64,000 nucleotides of DNA from Ailurus styani (taxonomy: Eukaryota > Chordata > Mammalia > Carnivora > Ailuridae): positions 12,793,821 through 12,857,820 of the forward strand of contig LNAC01000003.1 of the NCBI GenBank assembly GCA_002007465.1, written 5' to 3'. Of this stretch, positions 34,195 to 46,483 are shown in pieces; within the stretch, counting starts at the first letter, position 1, and the number at the start of each line of letters is the position of its first letter. The notes under the pieces are model-generated. The model was not told the origin of the DNA. It saw only the letters and a program-made list of their open reading frames with translations, and made no database searches. A program made the translations under genes and the position numbers.

Positions 34195-35485
34195 AATGAC
34201 AGTTCCAAATATGTTAGTCCCTTGTGGAATATGTAAATGACTGTCATGTTAAGATTCTGAAAATAATTTCACAGACACCTGGATAAAAATATTAAAATAT
34301 ATAATCTTACAGCTCCAACATTCTTTCACATGGATATGTTTAAACATAAAATGATGAATACATGTTTTAAAATGTAACACTCTCTTCTTCAGAAAGAGGA
34401 TACCTATCCCCAAGCTACTTAGTGACATTGACCAATGAAAATAAGCAATTAATTTTTACAGAGAAGGAAAACATCATATCTGTATTTTACTTTTTTGGGA
34501 GGGCCAGTCATTAAAATATAAACAATTTTGGTATAATTTGATATTATTTTGAATCTTAAGATACGTGCATATTTTAAAGGGCCATGCATAAAATGATTAG
34601 TTGTCACAGAAGCTGGCATTTGATACACAAGCATTGACCATTTGTAAAATTCTTTAATGGTATCACTGTTTAATTGTAGTATTTAGTCTTACATAGGAAT
34701 GCAGCATTTCAGGCTCAAGATCTTTTTTTTTTTTATTTTTTCCATCTTGAAAATTTGACATTTTAAAAGTTAATTTGAACCCACCTTTAGGTTGGAATAA
34801 TGGTTTGGCATGTATCTCATTTTTCCTATTCATATTAATAGAAGGGATGCTTTATATGTCTTTTTTCAGGCTTAATTCGATAGTCATAAATGGTTTAAAT
34901 TCAACCCCTGGAGAGAATCTGTCATCCTCTCCAATGGCTTTTACTGGACCAACATTTTAAGGTCATATGCAATCAGGAGAATTAAAATATAACAAGAAAT
35001 TAACTTTAGGCAGTAAACTTTTGCCTTATGGTTCTTCATTCTTATTGAAGAGATTTGGACTTAAGGAATATTTCCAATATAATTTATGCATTCTTTCATT
35101 CTCTGACTCATTTACTCAACATTTATTTATTCAGTGCCAACGATATTTAAAACATAGTCCTAAACATTGCAGGATGAAAAAATTTGTGTCTTCAAATCAA
35201 TTATGTAAATTCAAATAGTCAACAAATACATCGTAAAGTGGTATAAACTGGATGTGAATCTAGACTTTAGATATGTGAAAGATGCCTCTTAGTTGGAGGG
35301 CCAGGGAAACTTCTTGGTACCCCTATGGGTTGTTAAGACTCATACAAGTTGGCAACCCCTTAGTCTGATGAGAGCAAGATAGACAGGTTTGAGGAGGAAA
35401 GGCAAGGCAAGGGGGTAGCGCTAGAGGGATGGAGCCTATTGTGGACAGTTTCCAAGCAGCAGAGTGATCTGCAGTCCAATGGGGT
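34195..35485. other. Unique AT-rich non-coding DNA
   Basis: No repeat family is recognised with confidence. The short right end near 35400-35480 has a weak L2-antisense texture. Open frames at 34775-34960 and 34967-35218 have no domain. Confidence 0.35.
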
Positions 35486-35505
35486 GACTTGAAATAGCTC
35501 CCTCT

Positions 35506-35684
35506 CTCTTTTTTTTTAGGATTTTATTTATTTATTTGAGAGAGAGTAAGAGTGTGCATGAGCACAGGGGAGAGGGAGAAGCAGCTCCCCGCCAAGCAGG
35601 GACATGGGGCTAGATTCCAAGACCCCAGAATCGAGACCTAAACCAAAGGCAGATGCCTAACTGACTTAGCCACCCAGGTGCCCC
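35506..35684 (-). mobile_element. Older CAN-SINE, antisense
   Basis: Antisense SINE with body 'gcatgagcacaggggagagg' and head 'gacttagccacccaggtgcc', somewhat shortened. Flanking words TGAAATAGCTCCCTC (35490) and TGAAATTCCTACTTC (35685) are a degraded target-site duplication, consistent with greater age. Confidence 0.9.
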
Positions 35685-36019
35685 TGAAATTCCTACTTCC
35701 TAACAATGGGATTGTGACTGTTCATTAGTCAGAAGAGTGCTCTTCCCTACCAGTTCTAGGACAAGCGTAAAAGACCCAGTAACAGAAACATCTGTACTTC
35801 ACTTCTAGGGCTCGGAGTTGAAATAGTTACAAGCCAGTGGCCCTGACATAATGACATGGTCTATTCCCTTCAGAGAAATTCTGTGCTTCTTCGATGCCCC
35901 CAGGGCGGCAGTTCACATTGGGGCCAGGACAGAAGTTTCCAAGAGGAAACCTCAGTGAACTGAGAATAATACCACTAGAAGAGGAAAAGCTGATGTCTCT
36001 AGATGGTTAAAAAGAATAG

Positions 36020-36170
36020 CATTGTGCTTTAGTCCCCACAGCAGCGACAGTGTTAACATTCTGCAGATTGAGAAGCTAGAGCTAGATCAAGCCAAGAGGT
36101 TACTATCACATAACCAGGAAATGATACAACTAGATCTTAAGCCCAAGGCTTCTATTTCCCAAATCCCATT
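36020..36170 (-). mobile_element. Probable MIR fragment, antisense
   Basis: 'acattctgcagattgagaag', then 'caagaggttactatcacata' and 'accaggaaatgatacaacta' resemble antisense MIR ('tttacagatgaggaaactga', 'aggttaagtaacttgcccaa'). Confidence 0.35.
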
Positions 36171-36634
36171 TCACTCCAGAAACCAACTAATGTGAAACAA
36201 ATCTGTTAGAACACTAGAAATTTAGATCAAATGATCTATTTGTATAAAGCTGCCATTGGAATAGCTTGAAAGATCTGATAGGGCATTGCGTGGAGGACAA
36301 CCAACAGGCACGTGTCTATTAAATCAGCGTTTTCCCCCCACATTGAGAGTGTCTGAGACATGAAGCAACAGCTGGCCACCAAAAAACTCACAGATACTCA
36401 CAGATTGAATTAAGTGCCTAGAGCTAAAAACTGAGGAACATCTGAGATGCTTCTCACCAGTTCTACTAGACTATAACAGTATTATGAATTTTATTTAGAA
36501 ATACAGGGATTTGTACATTTATAAAACGGACTACTGAAAAATATGAAACTGATATTGTAGCTGGTTTGTTTTTGAGGCTAAACTATCCATGAAAGAATAA
36601 AGAGTTTTCTCAGAAGTGCATAGCAAGTATACAT

Positions 36635-36826
36635 TATGCGGTTCCTCAAGTTGTCAAAAATAGAAATACCTTATGATTCAATAATTCTACTACTGAATAT
36701 TTACCCAAAGAAAGTGAAAACATGAAAAAGGTACATGCATTCCTATATTTCTTGCAGCATTATTTACAATAGCTAGGATATGGAAGCAACCTGTGTTCTT
36801 CAACAGACAAATGGATAAAGAAGATG

Positions 36827-36890
<64 letters not shown>

Positions 36891-37342
36891 AATATCATGC
36901 AGTCATAAAACGGGATGAGCTCCTCCCATTTGCAACACCACGGATGGACCCAGAGGGTATTATGCTAAGTGAAATAAGAGAAAGACATACCATATGATTT
37001 CACTCATACATGGCTCCTAAAAAAATAATGAATAAACAAAAAGAATCAGACTTATAAATATGGAGAGCAAACTGATGGTTGACAGAAGAGAGGGGGTGGG
37101 GGATGGGCAAAATGAGTGAAGGGGAGTGGCCGATACTGGCTTCCAGTTACAGAATGAGTAATTCACCAAAAAAAGGGCACAGCATGAAGAATATAGTCAA
37201 TGATACTGTATACCCTTGTACGTTGACATATGGGAGCTGTACTTTAGTGAACACAGAATAACATATAAACTTGTGGAATCAGTAAGTTGTACACCTGAAG
37301 CTAATGCAACATTGTTTCAACTATACTAAAAGATAAAAAAAT
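36635..37342 (+). mobile_element. L1 3' end, sense, with internal CA tract
   Basis: Sense L1 text: 'ttcctcaagttgtcaaaaat', 'tacccaaagaaagtgaaaac', 'cagcattatttacaatagct', 'acagacaaatggataaagaa'. After a long CA tract follow 'ggatggacccagagggtatt', 'atgctaagtgaaataagaga', 'catatgatttcactcataca' and the terminal 'ttgtacacctgaagctaatg'. It covers the ORF2 C-terminal end and the 3' UTR. Confidence 0.78.
36829..36887. repeat. (AC)n microsatellite, about 29 units
   Basis: An uninterrupted AC tract of about 59 bp. It sits where this L1 class normally has a short 'tatatatacacac' run, so it grew from L1-internal sequence. It is likely highly length-variable. A minus-strand Cys-Val frame through it is not a gene. 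Confidence 0.98.
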
Positions 37343-37344
37343 AT

Positions 37345-38860
37345 GGTCTGGAGGGTTATCTTTGCTCTGGTAATCAGTATCTATATTGTACATAATTTCT
37401 AACCCATGTAACTTGACTATTTTAAGTAATTAAAGGATGTGATTTTAATATATTTCTGCACTCTTCAAAATATTTTAAAAATGTCTTAAACTTTTCTAAA
37501 ACTGCACTTAATTCATTTTGAGATTCTCAGTTTATTGGAAATCATGTGGAAACTACACAGTTCTTTTTTCCCAAACCTCTGCAGTGTACATAACACATTC
37601 ACATCTAGTTACTAATGAAGGGTCCGCTAGAAGCCAACATTATGATTTAGGCACCTATTATAGTGGTTGCTTTCAGAAGCTTTTGTTAGAAGCTCTTTTT
37701 AAGATATGTTTATTGATGCCTCAAGTTCTAGAATTTAAATCCATCCATTTACTCCATGTTAAAATGGCAATATGTAATGTGTATTGTTTTAAACTTGAAA
37801 GTAGTTTAATAGTTATTACTATGAATTTAATAGTTATTATTCAAATTTATGGAGAGGCCTGGTTAGAAAAAAATGGATGAAGGGATTATCTCAAGGAAAT
37901 GAAGAACAGGAGGCCAAGATTTAAGATAATCTTTGCTGACCACTTCCATTTTATCAAATGGCAGAAACACATATAATCAACAACTGCACTGTTTGGGGAA
38001 AATAAAAATATACGATTAGATCATTAAAGAAAATACATAGCAGAGCTTTAAAATGGTAAGATAATTAAGAAGCCAACCTGCTGAGAAAAGCAAGTTTTTC
38101 AATAGACTGAGCAAACCTGATGGCTGATTACTGAATTTGTGGTCTTTTAAAAAATACATTCTTTTCATCTTTATGTGGTGACAGTCATAATTTAATAAAA
38201 GGAGGAAAAAATACACAACTCTTTCAAATAAATGTCAAGCCATATTTAGAAATGTTATTTAATCTGTTGCCAGGGTATTAAAAAGTTCATTTTCCTGACA
38301 CCTAAAGTGTTCTGGCAGAAATTAAAATTTTAACAGCTTTTCTCCAATAATTTCTTGACAGAATATAACATTATACAAATAATCCAATCCTGCCAAATAT
38401 CTTTAAGGAAACAGCAAGGATATTTAGATAATGTTTCTACTTACACAGTTATTCTAATATGAAATGATTTTTAGTAGTAGTTGGGGACCTATTTGAGCAA
38501 TGAGCAGAAAAACCACTTTGCATTAGAACTGTACTTCTTTTATTTTAAAATATCACTACCTATTTATTTCTGATTAATTTATTAGGGGTAGTTTCTGCTC
38601 CACATGCATGTTTATCCTCTTCATTATCTTGGTGTCATATATTATTTTGTCCTGCGTGTCACTCAGTAATTCATCATAGTTTGTACTAATGAAGAAAGGT
38701 GGTCATTAAGAACAGCTAAGTGCTTTTCCCTTGATGTTCATGCTGATCTGGCTCATCAGAGCCCAAGTGCTCTGGTTCTCTGTGCTCTAGCCACCCTTTC
38801 TTGCTCTCGTAATTCCATATGGAACGATGTGTTTTTGCTAGTGCATCAGAGAACATAAGC
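37345..38860. other. Unique AT-rich non-coding DNA
   Basis: The frame at 37518-37880 (about 120 codons) is the longest here. It has no domain and an AT-driven composition (many Ile, Leu, Val, Tyr), so I treat it as accidental. Confidence 0.4.
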
Positions 38861-38874
38861 CTGAGCAACATTTC

Positions 38875-39069
38875 TTTTTCTTTTTTTAAGATTTTATTTA
38901 TTTATTGGACAGCGAGAGATCACAAGTAGGCAGAGAGGCAGGCAGAGAGAGAGGAGGAAGCAGGCTCCCTGCTGAGCAGAGAACCCGATGTGGGGCTCGA
39001 TCCCAGGACCCATGAGCTGAGCCAGAGGCTTTAACTCAGGTGCCCCCCCTTTTTAAAGATTTTATTTAA
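38875..39069 (-). mobile_element. Compound CAN-SINE, antisense (SINE plus second SINE tail)
   Basis: Between matching 14-bp flanks CTGAGCAACATTTC (38861-38874 and 39070-39083) lie two pieces in the same direction. One is a nearly complete antisense SINE (38875 to about 39049) with deletions in its head half. The other is a 20-bp second SINE 3' tail, TTTTTAAAGATTTTATTTAA (39050-39069). Because one duplication encloses both, the unit is either a SINE inserted in the tail of a drastically truncated SINE or a single insertion of a chimeric transcript. Confidence 0.9.
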
Positions 39070-39083
39070 CTGAGCAACATTTC

Positions 39084-39404
39084 AAAGGCTTAAAATTTGA
39101 TAATCCAAACAGTATAGACCAAGGACCTGACTATTTTAACCAAGCAGATTAGCAGGGCTTCCATAACAAGGTAAAACAGTGACTAATTGGAAGGATGGTT
39201 CTCTCGTGTCCTCTTATGAGGCAACCTGGGTGCTTTGCAACCCACCCACCCCTTAACGCCCCGCCCTGCATTACCGCATTGCCTCCAACATGCACTTACA
39301 CTTTTGAGTGCAGAGAAAGTAAATATTTAATATGCTTTTAAGTTATATATTTGTTTAAAGCACATATGGTATCAACCCCCCACCCCCCAACCTGGCCCTC
39401 CCTC
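39084..39404. other. Short unique stretch
   Basis: No gene or repeat is recognised. A C-rich run occurs at 39376-39388. Confidence 0.4.
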
Positions 39405-39454
39405 CTTCTCTGTCTCTGTCTCTCTCACTTACACACACACACACACACACACAC
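39405..39454. repeat. (TCTG/TC)n and (AC)n simple repeats
   Basis: A TCTGTCTC-type run at 39409-39428, followed by an AC tract at 39431-39454. Confidence 0.9.
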
Positions 39455-39616
39455 CATGAAGTTCTGTCCACTTTAGGCCAGCAAGGCTTGCCTTATAACC
39501 ATCCAGAAGCGAGTAACTAGTCTGGGAGATCTCTTTTCCCATGTCCCTAACCTTGTCCCAGGTCTTGTCCTGTCTACCACATTGCAGTTCCCCCAACAGG
39601 CATGCCTTCCTAGCAA

Positions 39617-39632
39617 GCTTTTATTTACTTGC

Positions 39633-39679
<47 letters not shown>

Positions 39680-39820
39680 CAAGCAGAGGGAAAGGCAGGC
39701 AGAGGGAGAAGCAGGTTCCCCACTGACAAAGGAAACCGTTGCGAAACTTGATCCCAGGATCCTGGGATCATGACCTGACCAGAACTCAGAGGCTTAACTA
39801 TCTGAGCCACCCAGGCATCC
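39617..39820 (-). mobile_element. CAN-SINE, antisense, with expanded (GA)n
   Basis: Antisense SINE with a nearly vanished T-run, 'cttttatttacttgctagag' at the tail side and 'ctgagccacccaggcatccc' at the head. The normal short GAGAGA stretch has grown to about 42 bp (39634-39675). Confidence 0.92.
39634..39675. repeat. (GA)n microsatellite inside SINE
   Basis: About 21 GA units without interruption. It is a homopurine tract with mirror symmetry that could form triplex (H-) DNA and is likely length-variable. Confidence 0.97.
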
Positions 39821-39822
39821 CT

Positions 39823-40718
39823 CTAATTATCATTATCACTGGATCCCATCCAAACTTCCCATTTCTATACCTGAATTCCTCAAGCTCTTGCTCTGTGTTC
39901 ATCTCACATGTAAGCTCATGCAAAGGGGTGAAGAACCTAGGATTGATTTGGAGAACACATAAATTCTCGTATTCTCTTTTTCACTAAATGCTCCACATTT
40001 TATTCTAGAACACTGATTAATAAGACATTTCATCCTGCTATTTTAATCTCTTTCTCTGCAGAATTCTCTTACTTATTGCAGTTAATCAGATGCTGCCTTG
40101 GGAGAACTGTTTTATTATTATTTTTTTTAATTGCATGCATTCAGTTTGATAATTTCATGCCTTTACACTTTATATTCTCAGAAGAAAAGTCAACTTCTTG
40201 CCGAAACAACCATTTATAATACTGTTGCACCTTCCCTACAAAGCGGCATGATACTTTGGTGCACAGAACCATGAGAAGAGCAAGGGAGCAGGGAAAGGCC
40301 TGAACTCCAGCTCCAGCTCTGTCTCTTCCCGTGCAAACCTGAACACCTTCAGTCTGGACTGGCCTTTTGGATCCTACTTTAACCAAAACAATGTGCCCGC
40401 TGTGCCAGGGCTGTGTGTCAAGGCCTTAAGAAGCGTGGAGCACTTCTGCTCATTCTCTCTTGAAATGATGGCCCTACTCTGATAATAAGACCAGGACAGC
40501 CTGGCTGAGAACGAGAGGCCATGGGGAGCTGAGACAGATTTTCCAGCCGGGGCCTTACTCAACGAGCCAGTCTTCAGCAGACGCTGCAGTCAATCATGCA
40601 CGCGTGAGTGAACGCAGCTGAGTTCTGGGCAGTGTGGCCTCTGTCAGCAGAGACACCCAGGCGACTCTAGACCTTTGTGAAATAATAAATTTGGGTTATT
40701 ATAAACTGTAAGTTTTAG
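39823..40718. other. Unique non-coding DNA, moderately GC-rich right half
   Basis: From 40250 to 40660 GC content is higher than in the neighbourhood, with several CpGs (40575-40625), but no gene or repeat is recognised. Minus-strand frames at 40141-40386 and 40374-40562 show no domain. Confidence 0.4.
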
Positions 40719-40727
40719 TATGATTTG

Positions 40728-40947
40728 GTTTTTTAAAGATTTTGTTTCTTTCTTTGTTTGTTTGTTTGTTTGGAGAGTGAGCATGAGTGGGAGGAGGGGC
40801 AGAGGGAGAAGGAGAGGGAAAGAATCTCCAGCAGACTCCCCGCCGACCAAGGAGCCCTACTCGGGGCTTGATCCAGGACCCTGAAATCATGGCCTGAGCT
40901 GAAATCAAGAGTTGGTTCTTCACCAACTGAGCCACCCAGGGACCCCT
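40728..40947 (-). mobile_element. Older CAN-SINE, antisense
   Basis: Antisense SINE with a TTTGTTTGTTTG-modified tail, body 'gcagagggagaaggagaggg' and head 'caccaactgagccacccagg'. Words around TATGATTTG occur on both sides (about 40719 and 40949), a likely target-site duplication. Confidence 0.9.
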
Positions 40948-40959
40948 GTTATGATTTGT

Positions 40960-42850
40960 GATACAAAAATAGAAGGTTTATTTGTTTGTTTAACAGCATA
41001 ATTCTTGGCTATAGGTGTCAACCATCACTGTTTCACCCTCCTTGCTAGCTGTGCCAATTTATCCTGAATGTATTCAACGGCCACCTCTATGTTAATAGTG
41101 CTTTATAGTATCATCTTCAGCTCTGATGTCTTACCTAATCTCTAGCCTCATAGGATGGAAGTGAGTTCAGATCATGACCAGGGGCCAATAAGAGGACTTA
41201 AGGCAAAATTGCAAAGTATCAAAATCATACTTGAAGCTTTATTCTTTCGCCTATAAATGAAAGAATTCATGGCTTTATATATGAAACCCTATATGTTAAC
41301 ATGCATGTATAAACATATTTTATAGTGATATATACATTATCAAGAATACATGTACTAAATGTAGTTTTGTACATCTCTTCCAATTTAATATGTTCAAAGA
41401 GAACTCATTGTTTCTCCATATAATCTGACTCTCTGGCCACAGCCATATTTTCTCATGTTGCACAATCATTTCCTAATCCTTCATTCATCACTTACATTTA
41501 CTTAGATATCTTTGATCTCCATTTCTACTATCACCAGTTTAGTCTAACTCTTATCACTTCATACATGAATCACTGTATCTTTTATCAGGCATGGAGACAG
41601 AAAGAACAGGATCATCAAATCAGATCTCACATTAAGCTGGAGAAATAGGGAGCACTTTGAATGATACAATCAGGAAGCTAAACCACCTTCCTTTCTCCTA
41701 AACATGGAAAAGTGGGAGTAATGATTAAAACTAGCAAAAATAAACTTTATTAGGGATATATTTGAAAAGCAGTGCATTTAATAATAACAAAGTACCTACC
41801 GTATAATTTAGAATTAATGACTTTTGGCAAGAAGAAATAAACAGAGGTAAGAATAATGATAGAGGTGTTCTTCAAGAAAAATCATTAGACTCATTTGGCT
41901 AAGATAGATTTGTCTAGGAAAGGATTTGGAACATAAATTTTGAAACATGTGATAGGACCAGATTTTCAAACGTTTTGAATATAGGGCTAAAGGTGTTGGA
42001 CACATTAAGATACTATAAACTAATAGATGCTGTTAATTGAATAATTTTCTTATAAAATAGTTTGATAATATTGAATATAACCCCAGGATATAAGGAAAGA
42101 CTTAATGTTTCCTAGAGTAGATGTTATTAAAGATTAACCTGAAGATAAGAATCTTTTTTTTAAAAGGTATGATTCTTAATAAGGCTGATACTGACACTTT
42201 CCTAACATTTTCTCTTAGACGTGTGGCCACTGAACCAAGTTTCATCACAGTCTCAATTTATATCCTTAAATTTCTCTTACAACTGGTCTTTCTTGGTATA
42301 TGATGGCTGTTTCTCTAAAACAATGACATCTAATTTCTGTGGTTTTTAAAATCTTATTATATTCCCTCTACTCTAATTCCTTTTAATCAATTCTTAGTTG
42401 ACAAGGTGCATGGGAAATAAGATACGTGTTCAGATGCGGGCATTTTCCAGTAGGATTTTGTATTTCAGCTATTTTCCCCTTACACAGAATCTATCTCCTA
42501 AGAAATAGAAAGAGGAAACAGCTCCATAGAGGACTCATGTAATAGTAGACACCAAGGACAGTTGAAAGAGTTGATGGTAATATACTATGGAAGACAGAGT
42601 TCACATTAAAAAAAATAGGAGTCCTCAATGGGCTGCTAGGGAGAAAAGGAATTACCTATTAGCAATTCAAAAAGAGCTTCTATTATACAAATCTTTATAT
42701 GTAGGTTAATTGCCTGCCAAGATTTCCTTTTAAATCAAAGTTAAAGTATGCAAGATCAATGCCATACAATGAAATGTCATTATTTTTGACTACCTCGAAT
42801 GCTGCATAGAGCTTTTGTACTGATTTTATTTCACTTGGGAGCTGTAAGTA
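40960..42850. other. Unique AT-rich non-coding DNA
   Basis: No recognised repeat or coding block. Short open frames only. Confidence 0.4.
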
Positions 42851-42852
42851 TT

Positions 42853-42950
42853 CTTTTTATTTATTTATTTATTTGCTTATTTATTTACTTACATATATAT
42901 CTTGGTACACACACATACACACACACACGCACACACACACACACACACAC
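42853..42950. repeat. (TTTA)n then (CA)n compound microsatellite
   Basis: A TTTA tetranucleotide run (about 42856-42890), an ATATAT bridge, and a CA tract with single T and G interruptions (42907-42950). Confidence 0.95.
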
Positions 42951-44820
42951 TTTTAACCCTGAAACTTTGATAACAGAATGGGAAAAGGATTTCTATAAGG
43001 TCATCCATGTTTAACAATGCGAGAATAAGTAATTTTATCAATTTTTTTCTAAATGAAATGTAATAAGTGACATCAAACAGAAACAAGGTAAACAATGGAC
43101 AAAGTGGCTCAGTTTTATGTGATTCTTAAAGATGCTATATTATAAACACATCCTGATAGTTAGTCTCCTCTCCTTGTTCCTTTCAGCCCTGCTTTTCTTT
43201 AAGAGCTGGGAATAAGCCAGCTTTCTCCCCTTCTCCTTCTAGGCAAAACTTCCCCCAGAAAGAAATGGTTTTTAGTCTATTAACCTATAGCAAACCTGAA
43301 AAGGAAAGCAGGCATGGCACTTTCCATGTCCCTTTCGAAATCCATGTTCTCCGATAGCCCATGTCTCATGTAGCTTTAATACTGGTAATTCCCCCTTCTT
43401 TCATGTGTTAAACTTCATTAAATGAATTGCCACTATAGACTATGCAGGTCAGCTAACTGCCCCTTTATCTGTGAATAGCTTTGGTTCTTTTTGATTTACA
43501 ATAGAAATGCTTAGTTATCAGGTTTCTTTTTTTTTTTAAGGTTAGACAATACCCCAAAGTAATAGTTTGTGCTTCATGCCTTATATACTTATTTAGTTGT
43601 TTATTTTAAGGATTGTTGGTTTAGTTTAGAGGTAATTTCAATTTTTTTCTAACAGATGGACTGGGTAGATCACATATGCTGTACATCAGAACATCTTATC
43701 CCCTTAAAAACAGGCTATTGAGAGCAATCAACTGCCGCCAGAAAGAAAATATTGGTGGATTAACTGACAATTTAATAATATTCCGGAGCTATAGAAAAAT
43801 CTACTTTCATTGTTTTGTTTTTTAAAGCTAAGACTATTTCTACAACTGATGATTAGTTGAATGTGTTATTCTTCAGTTTTTATCACGTGTCTTCTAAGTT
43901 TAAAATTCAATTTTTGAATTCTACATATGCATAGAAAACACAATGCTCAAAATTATTTTCTGAATCTGTAGGTCTTAAAATACACGGAAAAAACAAATAT
44001 AAGACAACTACCAAAGCAAATATGCACAGAGATGAAAACAATATATAAATAGCCATTCGTCTGCTAGATGTTTATGTCATGGAGTAAAGGCCAATTATAT
44101 AAGAATTGGAAAAAACTAAGAAATTATGAGGAAGAGAGCACATAAATCTGAGAAAATTCAATTAGGCACTGAACAGAGAAGATTTGTTAAATTTTTGTAT
44201 TATGAACTATATGAGAGTTGATTACCAGACAGTAAAGCTGAGTTTGATTTGGAATACTTCTAAGGTTTACTTGCCTGATCCTTCTAAGCAAGTCAAATAT
44301 GACGTTAAGTCCTAAATGTTGCTTTAAGAGCTATTTGTGTTTAGGTTATGGAAAATTACACATTCACACACACATTTTTTTTCAAGCATCTATGGACATA
44401 TTCATGATTACATGGAAGTATGCACTATGAATCTGTTAAATTAGAATAAGATGGTCTCATAATAGCTATTTTAAGAAGAGAAGGCATGAGGCTTAGTCAT
44501 TAGTTGGGAAACCTTGTCCAATACAGGAAAATTCAATATCTTTTCCTGCTTTCTTCCACTGGGAGGGTGAAACAGAAACTGCTGTCTCAAATTCCATTGA
44601 CAGAATATTTTCAATTTGATGAGACTGAGACCATCACAATAATGTTGCTCTGATATAATGGTCAGCTACTCTGAAATGAAAAGTGCCAAAAAGCTTGTTT
44701 GTCTCCAGTCCTATGCTCAGAAAACTCTATCCCAACTATGAGTGAGAATAATTTTCACTCACTAGGACTTTGCCTGTTCATGTTTCTTAAATTTTGGCAC
44801 TTGAAGTTAAGTTTGAATTT
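42951..44820. other. Unique AT-rich non-coding DNA
   Basis: No repeat family or gene is recognised. A poly-T run lies near 43527-43537. Confidence 0.4.
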
Positions 44821-44822
44821 AA

Positions 44823-44846
44823 AAAAGAAGAAGAAGAAGAAGAAGG
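44823..44846. repeat. (GAA)n microsatellite
   Basis: Six to seven AAG/GAA units follow an A-run. The open frame at 44699-44893 reads Lys repeats through it and is not a gene. Confidence 0.9.
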
Positions 44847-46483
44847 AACCTAATGCATATTTATCAATATTAGAGGGGTTTCAGTTATTTTGAAGTTTTC
44901 TGTATATATATAAATCCTAAATCCTATGTTTCCTTATGTGCAAGTGTTGTCACAAATGTTTGGAAATTGCTTTTTTTAGGACAAATTCAAGAACTTTATG
45001 ACCACGGTGCCTGGAGCTGAAGAGCGTAGGGCCTGGTATGTTGGTTGAAGATAAAGTCCCGCTAAACAGGATTTTTTTTAATAAGTCAGTATCATCATTG
45101 TAATGTTACCCGGCTGCATAGAATATCTCTGTGCCTTCATGGGTTATCTTTCCACAAGACCAGCTAATCCTAAAGGCGACATAAAGTTTGCTGGATAAAG
45201 ATGTGAAACCCGAAACTCTCATGCAATAATCAGTCATGAACTTGTAACTCCTTGTGAAACCTCCTGGGGCTGGATGTTGAACTTCTGTAAAAGAAAGAAT
45301 CTCATTTGGTCCTTGTGAATGAGTTGGTAGCTGATAAAACATAGAATAAATAAAAATGACTTAACTGGCAGATGCAAGAACAAACAAATAAGCAAATGAA
45401 AAACAGATATAAAAATTTTCTAAAGAAGATATAGAAAACTTCAAGGAGACAGCTTCCAGAAATACAGATCTTCAAGTGGTGCAAGCTATAATAAGGAGTC
45501 AGCTTCCAGGACACAGATTTACCAACAATTAAAATGGTCTTTACAAGTTAAATTTTTAATTATTTTCTTTTGTAACATAATTGAACAAGGCACAATATTA
45601 AATCCAATGTGCCAATGTGAATTTCTTGTTTCTGACGTTTTTCCAGTATTGAAATGCCTGAGTGCTATAACATTACAGTATTTTTTACCCATGATTAGTA
45701 CCTAAGATTGTTTTTCACATGAGCTAGTGGAGGAGGTTTTAATTAGAAACAAGCACAGCACATCAGAATGTGTGATCTACTTAAAAATATATGGAAAAAA
45801 ACCCTGCTATGAACATCAGTGCATACAGAATTCCAGAAACTTCACCTACTGATTGATTTATCCAAATATTTTCTATTTTAATATAAACTTCCTATATAAT
45901 GCAGAATTTTAAAAAAAGGGAAGAGAAAAAATAAATTTTACTGATATACTGGTAATCTTGAGATTAGTCCATTCATGAATGGAAGAAATATTAAATAGGG
46001 AGGGTAAGAATCTCATTACTTTAAAATTATGAAGATCTTGCTGTCAACCAATACAGTAAGGTCAAGAGTGAGTTCTTAATGAGATCTATGTTCTTTGCCC
46101 ATGATTGGTCTAGATGTGAGGCAGTGAAACATGACTGAGAGGTGCTCGCTGTTCTCCCATGACGGCCGAGAGGGCATTCAAGCAGAGGCCGACGAGGATC
46201 AAGGCACAGATGTGGGAGAAGCTCTGGTCAGGAGCTGGGGAGCAATCCTTCCAAAGAATTACTGCCTGGACGAAGATGACTAGATTAGAGTCATGTCACA
46301 GAGAATTCTGAAGCCGGATAAAGGACTTTGGGCTTAAATCTTCACTGTGATAGAGTACACATATCTTACAGAGGAGGAGAGGTGATGTTTTGGGGTAATA
46401 AGGTAAAAAAAAAAAAGATAATAATGGACCTATATATTTTTTTTGGTATAAGTAAACCAGAAAATAGCAACAGAAACAATGGT
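44847..46483. other. Unique non-coding DNA with one exon-like frame
   Basis: Mostly unremarkable. A minus-strand frame at 45106-45342 sits behind an acceptor-like pyrimidine tract and ends just before a GTAACA donor-like word (see findings). No repeat family is recognised. Confidence 0.35.

Noticed and set aside
36690..36884. Frame with a long Cys-Val repeat
   Set aside because: It is a translation of the CA microsatellite. Similar Cys-Val or Ile-Tyr frames at 9664-9927, 25978-26226 and 42889-43095 are rejected for the same reason.
37518..37880. Plus-strand open frame of 120 residues
   Set aside because: No domain, an AT-driven hydrophobic composition, no good splice context, and an expected chance length for this amount of AT-rich DNA.
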